Shown here piece by piece: positions 8,189-17,938 of a DNA stretch of 64,000 nt (its first letter is position 1; the number at the start of each line of letters is the position of its first letter). The translations under genes and the position numbers were made by a program. The stretch spans positions 1-64,000 of the forward strand of contig CAYRLG010000008.1 of the NCBI GenBank assembly GCA_964425195.1, read 5' to 3'. The stretch is from Desulfamplus sp964425195 (GTDB lineage Bacteria > Desulfobacterota > Desulfobacteria > Desulfobacterales > Desulfobacteraceae). The notes under the pieces were generated by a model, which saw only the letters and a program-made list of their open reading frames with translations, did no database searches and was not told where the DNA came from.

Positions 8189-10524
8189 TTGGATAGATTC
8201 TCCTGTGCTCTATTTTTATTCTCAAATATAGTTGCAACTTTTGCCTCATCAAAAGAAGCCATCTCGCACATTATTTTACATGCAGCTTCAGCAGTGTTTA
8301 TAGTTAATGCAGCACCAGTACCTTCTCCAAGCCTCATACCAAAATCAATTACAGGTTTTAGACCCATATAATCAAGAGCAGCTTTTTGGGCAAATTCAAC
8401 TGATTTATGTCCAGAGATAAGATAACCCTTTATGTCTGATTTGATAAGATATGCAATAAGACCTGCGGCTGTTGAGATAACTCCATCAAGTACAACTGCA
8501 CACCCCTTAGAAGAGGCAGCCAACACAGCACCAGTTATTCCTGCAATCTCATATCCACCAACCTTTCTTAATATATCAAACCCATTTTGGGGATCAGGCT
8601 TATGAAAATCGATGGCTTTCTTAATAATATTTGCTTTATGGTCAAGAGTCTTGTTATCAACTCCTGTTCCTCTGCCTGTAGCTTGTAAAGGTGTAATACC
8701 GGTAATAGTGCTGATAATTGCAGATGCAGATGTTGTATTGCCAATACCCATCTCTCCTAAACCTACAATATCAACTATTTGCTCTTTATTTTTAATCTGG
8801 TGATAGATATCCAGAAAAACCTCCATACCGTGCCGTAAAGCTAAGAATAGCTCTTTATCTGTCATAGCTGGCTCAATTACAAAATTTCGAGTCCCTTTGC
8901 GAACCTTCTTTTGTATAAGATTAGGGTGTGACGTAAATTCCTCAAAATCTCCATTTACACCTATATCCACAATTTTAATCTCAATGTTATGGTGGCGACA
9001 CAAAACATTTATAGCAGCACCGCCATTAAGAAAATTTTTCACCATCTGTTTTGTAACTTCAGATGGATAGGCAGAAACTCCCTCTTCGGTAACGCCATGA
9101 TCTCCAGCAAATACAAGCAGAAATTTATTACGAATTATAGGAGAGCTACTCTGTTGAATTAAGCTCATCTGAATTGCGATATCTTCAAGAGTTCCGAGTG
9201 AACCTAAAGGCTTTGTTTTATTATCAATTTTTCCCTGAGCAAAAGAAAGTAACTCCTGATTAACTGGAACAATAGTTGAGATCAAAGAGTAACACCACTT
9301 TTCGTCATCATTAGTAATTAAATCATAATTTGATAATATTGGTTCTAAATTGGAGAGCGTAGAGTGTGTAGTATAAAAAGAAGATTTGCTATTTAAAGAG
9401 CCATTAAGGAGCGGCTCAGCTTTTTTTGACTCCCTAAAGTCAATTATATACTTTAAAGAGCTGCCCGAAAGAACCTGTGGCATAAGCTCTACAGCCTTTT
9501 CAGGAGCTATAATATCCTCTACAAGCATCTCCAAAAAAGGGGTATTTGTCTCAATAAAAGATATGGCATCAAGCATGTTTTTACGAGTCAACCCATATAC
9601 ACCATTTAGCTCTACCTCTTTATAGTGAAGAAGATTGGCAATATTAGTCTCAATATGTTCATTTTTGGTGATTCCGCTGAAAAACGAAATTTTTCCACCT
9701 TTAGCAACCTTTACAATAGAAAGATTAAAGGCTGTGTGATCAGCACAGCAGTTGATGACAGCATCAAACTCACTCTCAATTGTATCTTTTACGGTTGAGA
9801 TAATCGGGATATCAAGTGATTGGCTTGGCTTTTGAAATGAACCTGCTACCTTCTCAATAAACTTGGTTATCTTTTTAATCTTCTCCTCTTTTTTCTCTAT
9901 TATATAGGCAGTTGCTCCCATATTACAGCAAGCTAATGCAGCAATCATACCCAATGTTCCCCCTCCATAAATCAGAACTTTTTCCCCTTTTTGAATCTTC
10001 AATTTATCAAAGGCATTTAAAATACACCCCACAGGCTCTGCAAAACATCCTATAGTATCTGAAATAACATTTGGTGGGGGTAAGGGTATAAGCGAAGAGG
10101 TTGGTACTACAACAAACTCAGCAAAACCGCCATCATGGTCAAAGCCAGTAATTCTTATCTTTTCGCAAAGGTTCTCTCGCCCTTGTACGCAGTAACGGCA
10201 ATATCCACAACTTTGACCGGGCCATACAACATAGCGTTGTCTATAATTATCATCACAACTATTGGCACTGCTGCTATCATCACTATTGGATTTACCGTCA
10301 ATGTCACTATCGTTTTTGAGGTAGGGGTAATCTGTTACTACCATCTCATGCCCAAGCACACGAGGAAAGACCAGATCTCGATGTCCTTGATCCCACATTT
10401 TTGAATCAGTTTTACAGATAGCACAGCATAAAACCTTTAACAAAGAGAACCCTTTTTCTGGAACAGGTATTTCACACTCTTCAAGTTGAAGAGATTTTAG
10501 AGCATTAAGAACTAATTTTTTCAT
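8185..10524 (-). CDS. cobT: zinc-dependent dehydrogenase fused to CobT
   Basis: A fusion of two enzymes. The first ~365 residues are a medium-chain Zn dehydrogenase of threonine/sorbitol dehydrogenase type: catalytic-Zn Cys in AICKTD, GHE near residue 61, the structural-Zn set CGYCRYCVQGRENLC (~108-122), and a Rossmann GGGTLG near 190. An Asp/Ser-rich insert lies at ~70-95. After a Ser-rich linker (~370-405), residues ~409-770 are a complete nicotinate-nucleotide:dimethylbenzimidazole phosphoribosyltransferase: FAGDHGV, GEMGIGNTTSASA and GMRLGEGTGA with the catalytic Glu. CobT activates the lower-ligand base of cobamides. Start: ATG 10524; a TTG two codons upstream also fits. The frame is uninterrupted through the junction. 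The dehydrogenase's link to cobamides is unknown. Confidence 0.9.
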   Translation of the reverse strand: MKKLVLNALKSLQLEECEIPVPEKGFSLLKVLCCAICKTDSKMWDQGHRDLVFPRVLGHEMVVTDYPYLKNDSDIDGKSNSDDSSSANSCDDNYRQRYVVWPGQSCGYCRYCVQGRENLCEKIRITGFDHDGGFAEFVVVPTSSLIPLPPPNVISDTIGCFAEPVGCILNAFDKLKIQKGEKVLIYGGGTLGMIAALACCNMGATAYIIEKKEEKIKKITKFIEKVAGSFQKPSQSLDIPIISTVKDTIESEFDAVINCCADHTAFNLSIVKVAKGGKISFFSGITKNEHIETNIANLLHYKEVELNGVYGLTRKNMLDAISFIETNTPFLEMLVEDIIAPEKAVELMPQVLSGSSLKYIIDFRESKKAEPLLNGSLNSKSSFYTTHSTLSNLEPILSNYDLITNDDEKWCYSLISTIVPVNQELLSFAQGKIDNKTKPLGSLGTLEDIAIQMSLIQQSSSPIIRNKFLLVFAGDHGVTEEGVSAYPSEVTKQMVKNFLNGGAAINVLCRHHNIEIKIVDIGVNGDFEEFTSHPNLIQKKVRKGTRNFVIEPAMTDKELFLALRHGMEVFLDIYHQIKNKEQIVDIVGLGEMGIGNTTSASAIISTITGITPLQATGRGTGVDNKTLDHKANIIKKAIDFHKPDPQNGFDILRKVGGYEIAGITGAVLAASSKGCAVVLDGVISTAAGLIAYLIKSDIKGYLISGHKSVEFAQKAALDYMGLKPVIDFGMRLGEGTGAALTINTAEAACKIMCEMASFDEAKVATIFENKNRAQENLSK

Positions 10525-10590
10525 ATACAATCCATTACTATTTTAGGAGATATAATCAAGAGCGGTCATAAATTGAATTTTATAGAACGT

Positions 10591-10884
10591 TTAAACTATA
10601 AGTTCTTCTCTCAATATTAGTTTGAACAGACGTGGGAATAGATTTTGCTTTTCTCTGATTGTTTTTATATGCTCTTTAACCTCTTCCATTTTTTCCATTG
10701 GAAACACAGATGCCTTATCAAGTCCGCAGATGGTATATTCTCCATCTTTCACCCTTATATACCTATCATTATACTTAATAACGAGAAGTTCTGTTACCAT
10801 CCATATACCTACTGAGCCTAAATAATGTTTTGTGTAATCCACATTCCTTTTTATTAGTGTGGGAAAAGTTAAATTTTTCCACAT
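10591..10884 (-). CDS. hypothetical 97-aa protein
   Basis: I do not recognise this protein. It is 97 aa, basic and amphipathic, with no signal peptide or Cys motif; the middle (YNDRYIRVKDGEYTICGLD) looks like a short beta-rich segment and the C-terminal third is helical. The ribosome site is weak. It lies between the TrpD-like gene (47 bases upstream) and the ADH-CobT gene (66 bases downstream) on the same strand, so it may be part of that transcript. An internal Met near residue 29 is an alternative start. Confidence 0.5.
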   Translation of the reverse strand: MWKNLTFPTLIKRNVDYTKHYLGSVGIWMVTELLVIKYNDRYIRVKDGEYTICGLDKASVFPMEKMEEVKEHIKTIREKQNLFPRLFKLILREELIV

Positions 10885-10931
10885 CTTTTGGGAAGAAAAG
10901 GTGGAGTTGTTAATCTTAAAAAACTATAAAC

Positions 10932-12041
10932 TTATGAATGTTGACAGTATAGTTTTTCAAGCCTCTTTAATCCAGCTTCTGGTTCACGATTTTGTGCCTT
11001 AACCCAATTTTCAAGTACATTAAAAGCCAGCCCCTTTTCAAGTGCTGTTGTAGCCTGCCCAATGCCATCTTCAATGGTCTTTACTTTTCCTGTGACATAG
11101 TAGATAAGTGCTGCATTGAGAATTGAGGCATCTTTTCTTGCACCACTCTCTTTTCCCTGAATAACAGAGACAAACCGTTTTGGTTCGTTTGCAATATTAT
11201 TTTCAGGTGCAATTTTATAGCAGTCATGGATATCCATTGTAAACTGCTCTGGTCTGAAGCTATATTCACAAATATCCCCATCTAAAAGCTCTGCACACCA
11301 TGTTGTACCACAAACAGATGCTTCATCCATACCTTTGTCAACTCCATCAATTTCACCGTAAACGACTAATGCTCGTTCAAAGCCAATTGCCTTCATAACT
11401 TTAATAACAGGATGTATCATCGACTTTGAATAGACTCCTCTTACTGCAATTTTTGGCATTGCAGGATTTGCAAGAGATGCGGCAATATTCAAAGTTGATC
11501 CAAAAGATATCTGGGATAAAATTCTACCAAGAGCCATAGGATGAATTTGTGGACTCATGCCGTTAAACAGCCCAACTCCTGAAGTTTCAATGCTATTTGC
11601 TACAACATCTGCTGGACACTCTACATCAACACCAAGAGATTGAGCCATATCAACTGTTCCACATCTTGATGTTATTGCACGAGCACCATGCCTTGCCATG
11701 CAAATGCCGCCTGCTGAGGCTATTAATGATGCTGCTGTACTAATATTAAACGTTTTAAAAGTATCCATGCCGGTTCCGCTATTTTCAACAAGTTGAACTC
11801 TTTTTCCCAAATCAACCTTATTGGTATCAAGTTCATAAATAGCCTCCCAACTGCCTGCAACTTCGTCAGAAGTTTCGCCCTTAGCTGTGAGAGCAGCAAG
11901 AAAAGCCCCTTGCTGCATTTCAGTAACATCATTTTTTAATATCTGTGTAAAAGCGTCTCGTGACTCCTGACGCGTTAATGACTCTTTTTGTATTAAACGG
12001 GTGATTAATATTCCAAACGCTCGATTTTTTTCTATATTCAT
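10932..12041 (-). CDS. TrpD-like glycosyltransferase family 3 phosphoribosyltransferase
   Basis: 369-aa protein with the anthranilate-phosphoribosyltransferase fold: an N-terminal helical domain, then a PRPP site NSGTGMDTFKTFNIST (~residues 87-102, usual GTGGD replaced by GTGMD), RHGARA, and a Mg-binding DEAS segment. The aromatic-substrate region that reads roughly GxRTxFNxLGPLxNP in true TrpD is FGSTLNIAASLANP here, so anthranilate is doubtful as the substrate. No other trp genes are nearby; CobT, which transfers phosphoribosyl to an aromatic base, is two genes downstream on the same strand. Weak ribosome site (AGTTTTA). Family call firm, substrate unknown. Confidence 0.75.
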   Translation of the reverse strand: MNIEKNRAFGILITRLIQKESLTRQESRDAFTQILKNDVTEMQQGAFLAALTAKGETSDEVAGSWEAIYELDTNKVDLGKRVQLVENSGTGMDTFKTFNISTAASLIASAGGICMARHGARAITSRCGTVDMAQSLGVDVECPADVVANSIETSGVGLFNGMSPQIHPMALGRILSQISFGSTLNIAASLANPAMPKIAVRGVYSKSMIHPVIKVMKAIGFERALVVYGEIDGVDKGMDEASVCGTTWCAELLDGDICEYSFRPEQFTMDIHDCYKIAPENNIANEPKRFVSVIQGKESGARKDASILNAALIYYVTGKVKTIEDGIGQATTALEKGLAFNVLENWVKAQNREPEAGLKRLEKLYCQHS

Positions 12042-12082
12042 TAAAACTATGATTCCTTATATTTTTTAATACTTTACATATT

Positions 12083-12120
12083 AACAAAAGAGACGCATAT
12101 CTTTGTGCATCTCTTTTGTT
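12083..12120 (-). terminator. hairpin terminator, GAGACGCA family
   Basis: Arms AACAAAAGAGACGCA and TGCATCTCTTTTGTT (one mismatch) with an 8-base loop. It lies just after the end of the protease gene in its direction of transcription and before the TrpD-like gene, and contains the AGAGACGCA core of the dispersed hairpin family. Confidence 0.6.
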
Positions 12121-12152
12121 TTATATAATACAATTATTAAGTCAACTATATC

Positions 12153-14870
12153 TCATTCCATTGGTTTTGATAATGTTATCGGAAAAACTACCTTTGCATT
12201 TGCTTCAATACTCTTTGCAAATATAGGAGGTTCTGTGCTTTTTATATCCTCTTCATCAATACCTTGCTGCTCAGGAAGACTCTTTTTAGAAGATTGCTCG
12301 TCTATACCTTGCTCAGCTAAGCTCTGAGAAGAACTATCTCTATCAAGAATTTTCATGGCTGTTCCACCGTTTGCCATACGGGTAATCTCAACCTGTTTCC
12401 AGACAAGATTGGAAACAGGGAGTTTTTTGCCGTTATAAGCAGTGCCTGAACCATCTGAATTTTGCATCTGTCCATACTCTGTAGTAGTACTATTATTAGC
12501 ATCATTACTATTCGCTCTATAGGAGTCGTAGCTCTTTTGGATAGAAGAGTTTGAACCGTAGTATCCTCTTATTGGAACAGTTCCCCAACTGTAAGAACCA
12601 TTGTTCAATTCATTACTTTCTGCTTCTGCATCCATGTCATCAACCCATAAAGCCATGTAGTATATTCCAGATGGAACAGCATAACCGTCATAACTCTGGT
12701 AAAGATTAAAGTATGCTGGATTTTGACCTGCTCTGCGATAAATAAATTGTCCGGGTGGCAAAATAAATTGAGTCTGTTCATAAAAAAGGTATAACTCATT
12801 ACCATTGCCAGCTATTTGATCAACATCTAAAATAAGATTTACATACCAATCTGTAGAGGTTGTTGAGGAAGCTCCACTGTTTATAATCTCGTAAGTTAAC
12901 GCTCCATTTCCATAAGCGTCCCAGTTGGCATACCACGTTTTTACCTCAAGATCAGGAAGAGTATTTTGAACGGTAATTCGTCCCTCTCCTAAGGAGATAT
13001 TATCACTTTCGTTTGACTCTTTAATGACATCTAAATCATCTACCCATAATGCCATATAATATGTTCCAGAACTCAGTTGGTCTGGTAATTTAAATGAGAT
13101 TGGGCTTCTGACATCTCTGTAAACAGTCTCTCCAGTTTTAAGATCAAACGGAATTGTTTCGTAAATAACGTAGTAGTCATTAGTGGTTATCTCTGGATTA
13201 TCAGAAAGCATAAGGTTGACATCAGCTCCTGCTGTTGCAACTCCAGAACCTGTATTTTGAACAGTATAGATTAACTCACCCGCTCCTCTTGGACGAGGAT
13301 CGTACTTTACATCCCAGTTTGCTACAGTAAGATTAGGGAGTGTGGTATAATCTGGCTCAGGTTCTGTAGGTTCAGGTGTTATAGGTACTACACTGTTATC
13401 GTTTTCAGAATCTTCAAGTACATAAGCCTCTGAAAGTACTCCTCCTGATGCAAAACTGTAGGGCATCCAGAAAAATCCCCTATCTCCCCAATTTTGACTC
13501 CATGAGTTGATAATTTTGAATGCACCACCATATTTGTCATCATCATATCCAACAATTGTAATTGCATGTCCCCCCTGCCTATTTCCAGAGGCTGTGTTAT
13601 AGACAGAATCTGTTCCAGATAGATTCATTAACTGTTGATAGACTGAAACTCCTCCAACAACAGGTTTTCTGTTTGCCAATGCCGCCTTAATTTGTGATGT
13701 ATCATTTACTCTTCTCCAACTTGCAGCTTTAAATTTTGCAGCTTCAGCAAATGCAGCAGAAGATGGCTGGGTTCTGTAATCTCTTTCAGAGTATGGCATT
13801 GTTGCAAGCGTTGCAATTCCCCTGTTTTTGGCAAGGTCAAGTGCTTCGTAGATATATGATCCTTGATCTTCTCCTCCGTTGATCTGGTTGTATATAAAAG
13901 CAGGACTAAATAGATGTTCAGGAGTATTCAGCGACCATCCGATCTCAACTTTTTCTTGATAGGATTTTAGAGCATAAGCAGTTGCCCACCCAACACAACT
14001 TTGTTGGTTTCCTTGATCCCCCGGGTTTGGAAAATTGGCACTTAAATCAACTGATCTTGGTGTTGTAGGCTCTGCACCAACTGTCCCAAAAAGGGTGCTA
14101 TTGAATGTGCTCATGGAAAATGTTGAGTACTCTTCAGCCGGAACATCAATTTTACCAGTCTCTTTGTTGTTATCTGAAAGATAGTTCACATTAACATTTA
14201 CACTTGCAAGATCGCTAAAAAGTTTTCCATCTGTTACCCTAAAAGAGATAGAAAATGAGTTATTACCAGCAGGTAGATGTGTAAGATATAGGATACCACT
14301 TGAAGGGTTAATATAGGCTGAGGAGTATCCCGTGCCAGTTGAAGGAGATACAAGCTCATAAACTACTGTGTCGCTATCAGGATCGTGTGCAGAGAGTTGC
14401 TGAACAATATATGGCACTGTTGAGTCAACATTTAGTGATACTGAGTCAGCTATAGGTTTACGGTTCTGACTATTACCCGCAAAACCTATATCGACAAGTT
14501 TCCAATAAAACCACTGATTTTGAGGATGAATATAGTTTTGAAGAGATAGTGTATAGCTCACACCAGCAAAGGTAGCACAAACAACATTGATATTGAGGTT
14601 ATTATCAATAAAAGCAGAGGCAGAAGAGGATTGGGAGACTCTAATATCACTTAAACTAAAGTAGAGTCCATTAGGGTCAACAGAGTTGTTGTAGATATCA
14701 AGCAGAACATGAAACTTTGTAGATGAGAACCCTACAAACTCTGCACAGGCGATATCAATGGTTAAGTTGTTACTTACAGTTGCACAATCTGCTCTTGTTT
14801 GAGCAGGTAACAGCAAAAATAAGAGTAAAAAAGAGATTTGTGCAGTTATTGCGGTTAATAATTTCTTCAT
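12153..14870 (-). CDS. secreted papain-family (C1) cysteine protease with CARDB domains
   Basis: 905-aa exported protein. Signal peptide ~1-27 (hydrophobic LLLFLLLPAQTRA). Two related short beta segments follow (~33-80 and ~90-130), then a cadherin/Ig-like domain (~135-230). The peptidase C1 domain (~270-480) has Cys292 in QQSCVGWATAYA, His435 in GGHAITIVGYDDD and Asn455 in NSWSQNWGDRG, so it should be active. Two CARDB (cell-adhesion-type beta) domains occupy ~510-625 and ~640-760; the C-terminal ~140 residues are Ser/Asn-rich. Strong AAGGAGG ribosome site. Alone in its transcription unit, ending at the hairpin 12083-12120. Probably surface or extracellular; target unknown. Confidence 0.88.
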   Translation of the reverse strand: MKKLLTAITAQISFLLLFLLLPAQTRADCATVSNNLTIDIACAEFVGFSSTKFHVLLDIYNNSVDPNGLYFSLSDIRVSQSSSASAFIDNNLNINVVCATFAGVSYTLSLQNYIHPQNQWFYWKLVDIGFAGNSQNRKPIADSVSLNVDSTVPYIVQQLSAHDPDSDTVVYELVSPSTGTGYSSAYINPSSGILYLTHLPAGNNSFSISFRVTDGKLFSDLASVNVNVNYLSDNNKETGKIDVPAEEYSTFSMSTFNSTLFGTVGAEPTTPRSVDLSANFPNPGDQGNQQSCVGWATAYALKSYQEKVEIGWSLNTPEHLFSPAFIYNQINGGEDQGSYIYEALDLAKNRGIATLATMPYSERDYRTQPSSAAFAEAAKFKAASWRRVNDTSQIKAALANRKPVVGGVSVYQQLMNLSGTDSVYNTASGNRQGGHAITIVGYDDDKYGGAFKIINSWSQNWGDRGFFWMPYSFASGGVLSEAYVLEDSENDNSVVPITPEPTEPEPDYTTLPNLTVANWDVKYDPRPRGAGELIYTVQNTGSGVATAGADVNLMLSDNPEITTNDYYVIYETIPFDLKTGETVYRDVRSPISFKLPDQLSSGTYYMALWVDDLDVIKESNESDNISLGEGRITVQNTLPDLEVKTWYANWDAYGNGALTYEIINSGASSTTSTDWYVNLILDVDQIAGNGNELYLFYEQTQFILPPGQFIYRRAGQNPAYFNLYQSYDGYAVPSGIYYMALWVDDMDAEAESNELNNGSYSWGTVPIRGYYGSNSSIQKSYDSYRANSNDANNSTTTEYGQMQNSDGSGTAYNGKKLPVSNLVWKQVEITRMANGGTAMKILDRDSSSQSLAEQGIDEQSSKKSLPEQQGIDEEDIKSTEPPIFAKSIEANAKVVFPITLSKPME

Positions 14871-15195
14871 TGCTGCCTCCTTAAAATTTGAATTGTTTTA
14901 AATAGTGGTTCTTTTTGATGGTTAAACCAGAAAGAGCAGTTTTTATCTGTTAATTATGGACAAAAAACAGTTTTTTAGCAAAATAAATTTAACCCTCCCT
15001 TTCTATATTACCTTACTTATTATACTATAAGCAGAGATAAATTGGCTCTTTTATATTTACTATTTGTATAAAAATATAGAACCAATGCTGTGCATCTTTA
15101 CAGTTTGTCTCTATTTAACAAGATGGAGACTATAGAGAAAGTGTTAGAATTTTGATATATGACGATAATTTAAATTTTAAAAAAGGATAAAAACA
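14871..15195. other. divergent intergenic region
   Basis: 325 AT-rich bases between the protease (-) and the acyl-CoA synthetase (+) genes. TATACT (15021-15026, +) and TATAAT (15024-15019, -) overlap as -10-like hexamers, but neither has a convincing -35. No open frame, repeat or RNA structure that I can support. Confidence 0.4.
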
Positions 15196-17871
15196 ATGGG
15201 ACAATATAATCTTGACCGTATCTTTAAACCAAGACATGTAGCAGTTGTTGGTGCAAGCGAAAAGTTGGGTACAATAGGCAATGCACTGATGAAAAATCTT
15301 GTTGATGGTGGTTTTTCTGGAATGTTGTTTCCAATAAATCCTAAGTATAAAGTACTTCATGGTCATAAAACCTTTAAATCTATTTTAGATTTAGAGACTG
15401 AAATAGACCTTGCTGTTATTGCCACGCCTATTAATAGTGTTGTGGATATAGTAAAAGAGTGTGTTCAAAAGAGGGTAGGTGGTGCAATTATTATCTCAGC
15501 CGGAGGAAAAGAGGTTGGAGAGCAGGGTAAGATAATAGAGCAGAAGATTCAACAGATAGCTTATGCTGGAGGAGTTCGTATTGTTGGACCTAACTGCATT
15601 GGTATCATTAAGCCCGAGATGAAATTGAATGCGAGTTTTGCATCTGAAATGCCAGCATCAGGTAATTTAGCATTTGTATCACAAAGTGGAGCTATCTGTA
15701 CCTCTATTCTTGATTTAGCTTTTAAGGAGCATATAGGATTTAGCCACTTTGTTAGTATAGGCTCTATGCTTGATGTCGATTTTGGTGACATGATCGACTA
15801 TCTTGGAAACGACCCTTCTGCAAAGAGTATTTTGTTGTATATAGAGAGTCTTAGCAATTTTCGTAAGTTTATGAGTGCTGCCCGATCGGTCTCCCGAGTT
15901 AAACCAATTATCGTTCTTAAATCTGGTAGAAGCCCTGCTGGTGCAAAGGCTGCTGCATCTCACACAGGTGCAATGGCTGGAGAAGATGCTGTATATGATG
16001 CTGCATTTAAGCGTGCCGGTATTGTAAGAGTTGACACCATTGAGGAGCTTTTTGACTGTGCAGAGCTTATGGCTAAACAACCTCGACCTCATGGTTCTCG
16101 TTTAGCGATTCTTACCAATGGCGGTGGACCAGGTGTGATGGCTACAGACACACTTGCCAAATATGGACATGAGCCAGCAGAACTTGCTGATGAAACCATG
16201 CAAGAGCTTGACTCTTTTCTTCCAACCTTCTGGAGTCGAAGTAACCCTATTGATATTCTTGGAGATGCTTCACCAGAGAGATTTGGACGTTCTTTAGAAG
16301 TCTGCTTTAATGCAAAAAATATAGATGGAGTGTTGGTTATTCTCGCTCCTCAGGCTCTTACACCTCCACTTTCAGTTGCACAGACTCTTGCATCAACTAT
16401 GAAGGGGCGTAACTATCCTGTATTTACCTGCTGGATGGGAGGCAAAAGCATTGCCTCAGCAGTGGAAGTTTTAAATGAAGCAGGCATCCCAACTTATAGT
16501 ACGCCAGAACGAGCGGTTAAGGCTTTTCTCTATATGGTTGAATATAGCAAAAACCTTGAAACACTTTTAGAAGTTCCACCTAAGTTGACCACGCAGATGG
16601 TGTTTGATCAGGAGAAAGCTCAAAAACTGATTATACAAGCTCCTATGGGACAGTTTATGCCTGAATCTGACTCCAAAGAACTTTTACTCTCTTATGGATT
16701 GCCAGTTATTAAAACTGAAGTTGCACGTACAGAGGAGGAGGCATCTGCTATTGGTAAAGAGATTGGGTATCCGCTTGTTATGAAGATACACTCACCAGAC
16801 ATAACTCATAAAACTGATGTTGGAGGGATATGTTTAGACTTACGTTCAGCCGAAGATGTCTGCAACGCCTACCAACAGATCATAACCTCAGCTCGTAAGT
16901 TCAAACCAGATGCAAGAATTGAAGGTGTAACTATTCAGCCCTATTTTTCCAATCCTGACTTTGAGATTCTTTTAGGTGCTAAAAGAGATGTCAACTTTGG
17001 TCCAGTAATACTTTTTGGAATGGGTGGAATTTACACTGAAGTATTAAAGGATCGAGCATTGGGACTTCCCCCTATGAACCGATTACTTGCCAAACGCCTT
17101 ATGCAAGAGACCAAAGCCTATACTCTTTTAAAAGGGTATAGAAATCGTCAAGCAGCAGATATGGAGTTACTTGAGGAGATGATTATTCGGCTCTCTCAAC
17201 TTCTTATCGATTTTCCTGAAATTACAGAGCTTGATATGAATCCTGTTCTTATAAAAGATGGTAAGCCAGTTGCAGTTGATGCCCGAATATTGCTCTCTTC
17301 TGTTGAAATTCCAGACTATATGCACTTAGTAATTAGTCCATATCCACAAGAGGAGGAGTCTCGGATACTTAGCGTTGAGGGAAAAAGAATTTTTGTAAGA
17401 CCTGTCAAGCCTGAGGATGCTCCACTTTTTATAGAGCTTTTTAAAGTGCTATCTCCTACAACTATCTATTATCGTTTTTTTGGAGCATTAAAGAGCTTAA
17501 ATCCTAAAATGTTAGCACGTTTTACTCAGATAGATTATGATCGAGAAATAGGATTAGTTGCCATTGATGAAGAGTCCAAAACAGATAGGATGTTAGGAGT
17601 TGCAAGAATTATAGGCGATCCTGATGGAATTACAGGAGAATTTGCCGTTCTTGTAGGTGATCCTTGGCAAGGCAAAGGGATTGGTTCAAAATTGCTGGAA
17701 AAGTGTCTTGAAATTGCTCAGAGACGAGGATTTAAAACAGTGCATGGCGTAGTGTTAAATGAGAATAAAAATATGATTGAGTTAGGGAAAAAATTGGGTT
17801 TTGAAATACAAAGAGACCCAGAATCTGGCGATAATAAGTTGATTATCGATTTGGCAAAAAAGAAGAGTTGA
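15196..17871 (+). CDS. NDP-forming acyl-CoA synthetase fused to GNAT acetyltransferase
   Basis: 891 aa, same architecture and size as Pat/PatZ protein lysine acetyltransferases. Order: CoA-binding domain (GRIFKPRHVAVVGAS-like start), succinyl-CoA-ligase-like domains with VSQSGAICTSILD and AAASHTGAMAGED, an ATP-grasp domain (~475-700; YPLVMKIHSPDITHKTD, ELDMNPVL), and a C-terminal GNAT domain (~730-885; VRPVKPEDAP, GDPWQGKGIGSKLLE). The phosphorylatable His in SHTGA is retained, so ADP-forming acetyl-CoA synthetase activity is possible, unlike in classical Pat. It could make acetyl-CoA/ATP, acetylate proteins, or both. Ribosome site AAGGAT. Hypothesis for role: control of acetyl-CoA metabolism. 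Confidence 0.88.
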   Translation: MGQYNLDRIFKPRHVAVVGASEKLGTIGNALMKNLVDGGFSGMLFPINPKYKVLHGHKTFKSILDLETEIDLAVIATPINSVVDIVKECVQKRVGGAIIISAGGKEVGEQGKIIEQKIQQIAYAGGVRIVGPNCIGIIKPEMKLNASFASEMPASGNLAFVSQSGAICTSILDLAFKEHIGFSHFVSIGSMLDVDFGDMIDYLGNDPSAKSILLYIESLSNFRKFMSAARSVSRVKPIIVLKSGRSPAGAKAAASHTGAMAGEDAVYDAAFKRAGIVRVDTIEELFDCAELMAKQPRPHGSRLAILTNGGGPGVMATDTLAKYGHEPAELADETMQELDSFLPTFWSRSNPIDILGDASPERFGRSLEVCFNAKNIDGVLVILAPQALTPPLSVAQTLASTMKGRNYPVFTCWMGGKSIASAVEVLNEAGIPTYSTPERAVKAFLYMVEYSKNLETLLEVPPKLTTQMVFDQEKAQKLIIQAPMGQFMPESDSKELLLSYGLPVIKTEVARTEEEASAIGKEIGYPLVMKIHSPDITHKTDVGGICLDLRSAEDVCNAYQQIITSARKFKPDARIEGVTIQPYFSNPDFEILLGAKRDVNFGPVILFGMGGIYTEVLKDRALGLPPMNRLLAKRLMQETKAYTLLKGYRNRQAADMELLEEMIIRLSQLLIDFPEITELDMNPVLIKDGKPVAVDARILLSSVEIPDYMHLVISPYPQEEESRILSVEGKRIFVRPVKPEDAPLFIELFKVLSPTTIYYRFFGALKSLNPKMLARFTQIDYDREIGLVAIDEESKTDRMLGVARIIGDPDGITGEFAVLVGDPWQGKGIGSKLLEKCLEIAQRRGFKTVHGVVLNENKNMIELGKKLGFEIQRDPESGDNKLIIDLAKKKS

Positions 17872-17938
17872 ACAAAAGAGTTTTACAAGGCTTTTTAAGT
17901 GGCAAAATAAATAGACAATAGGAGTTTTAACAAAGTAT

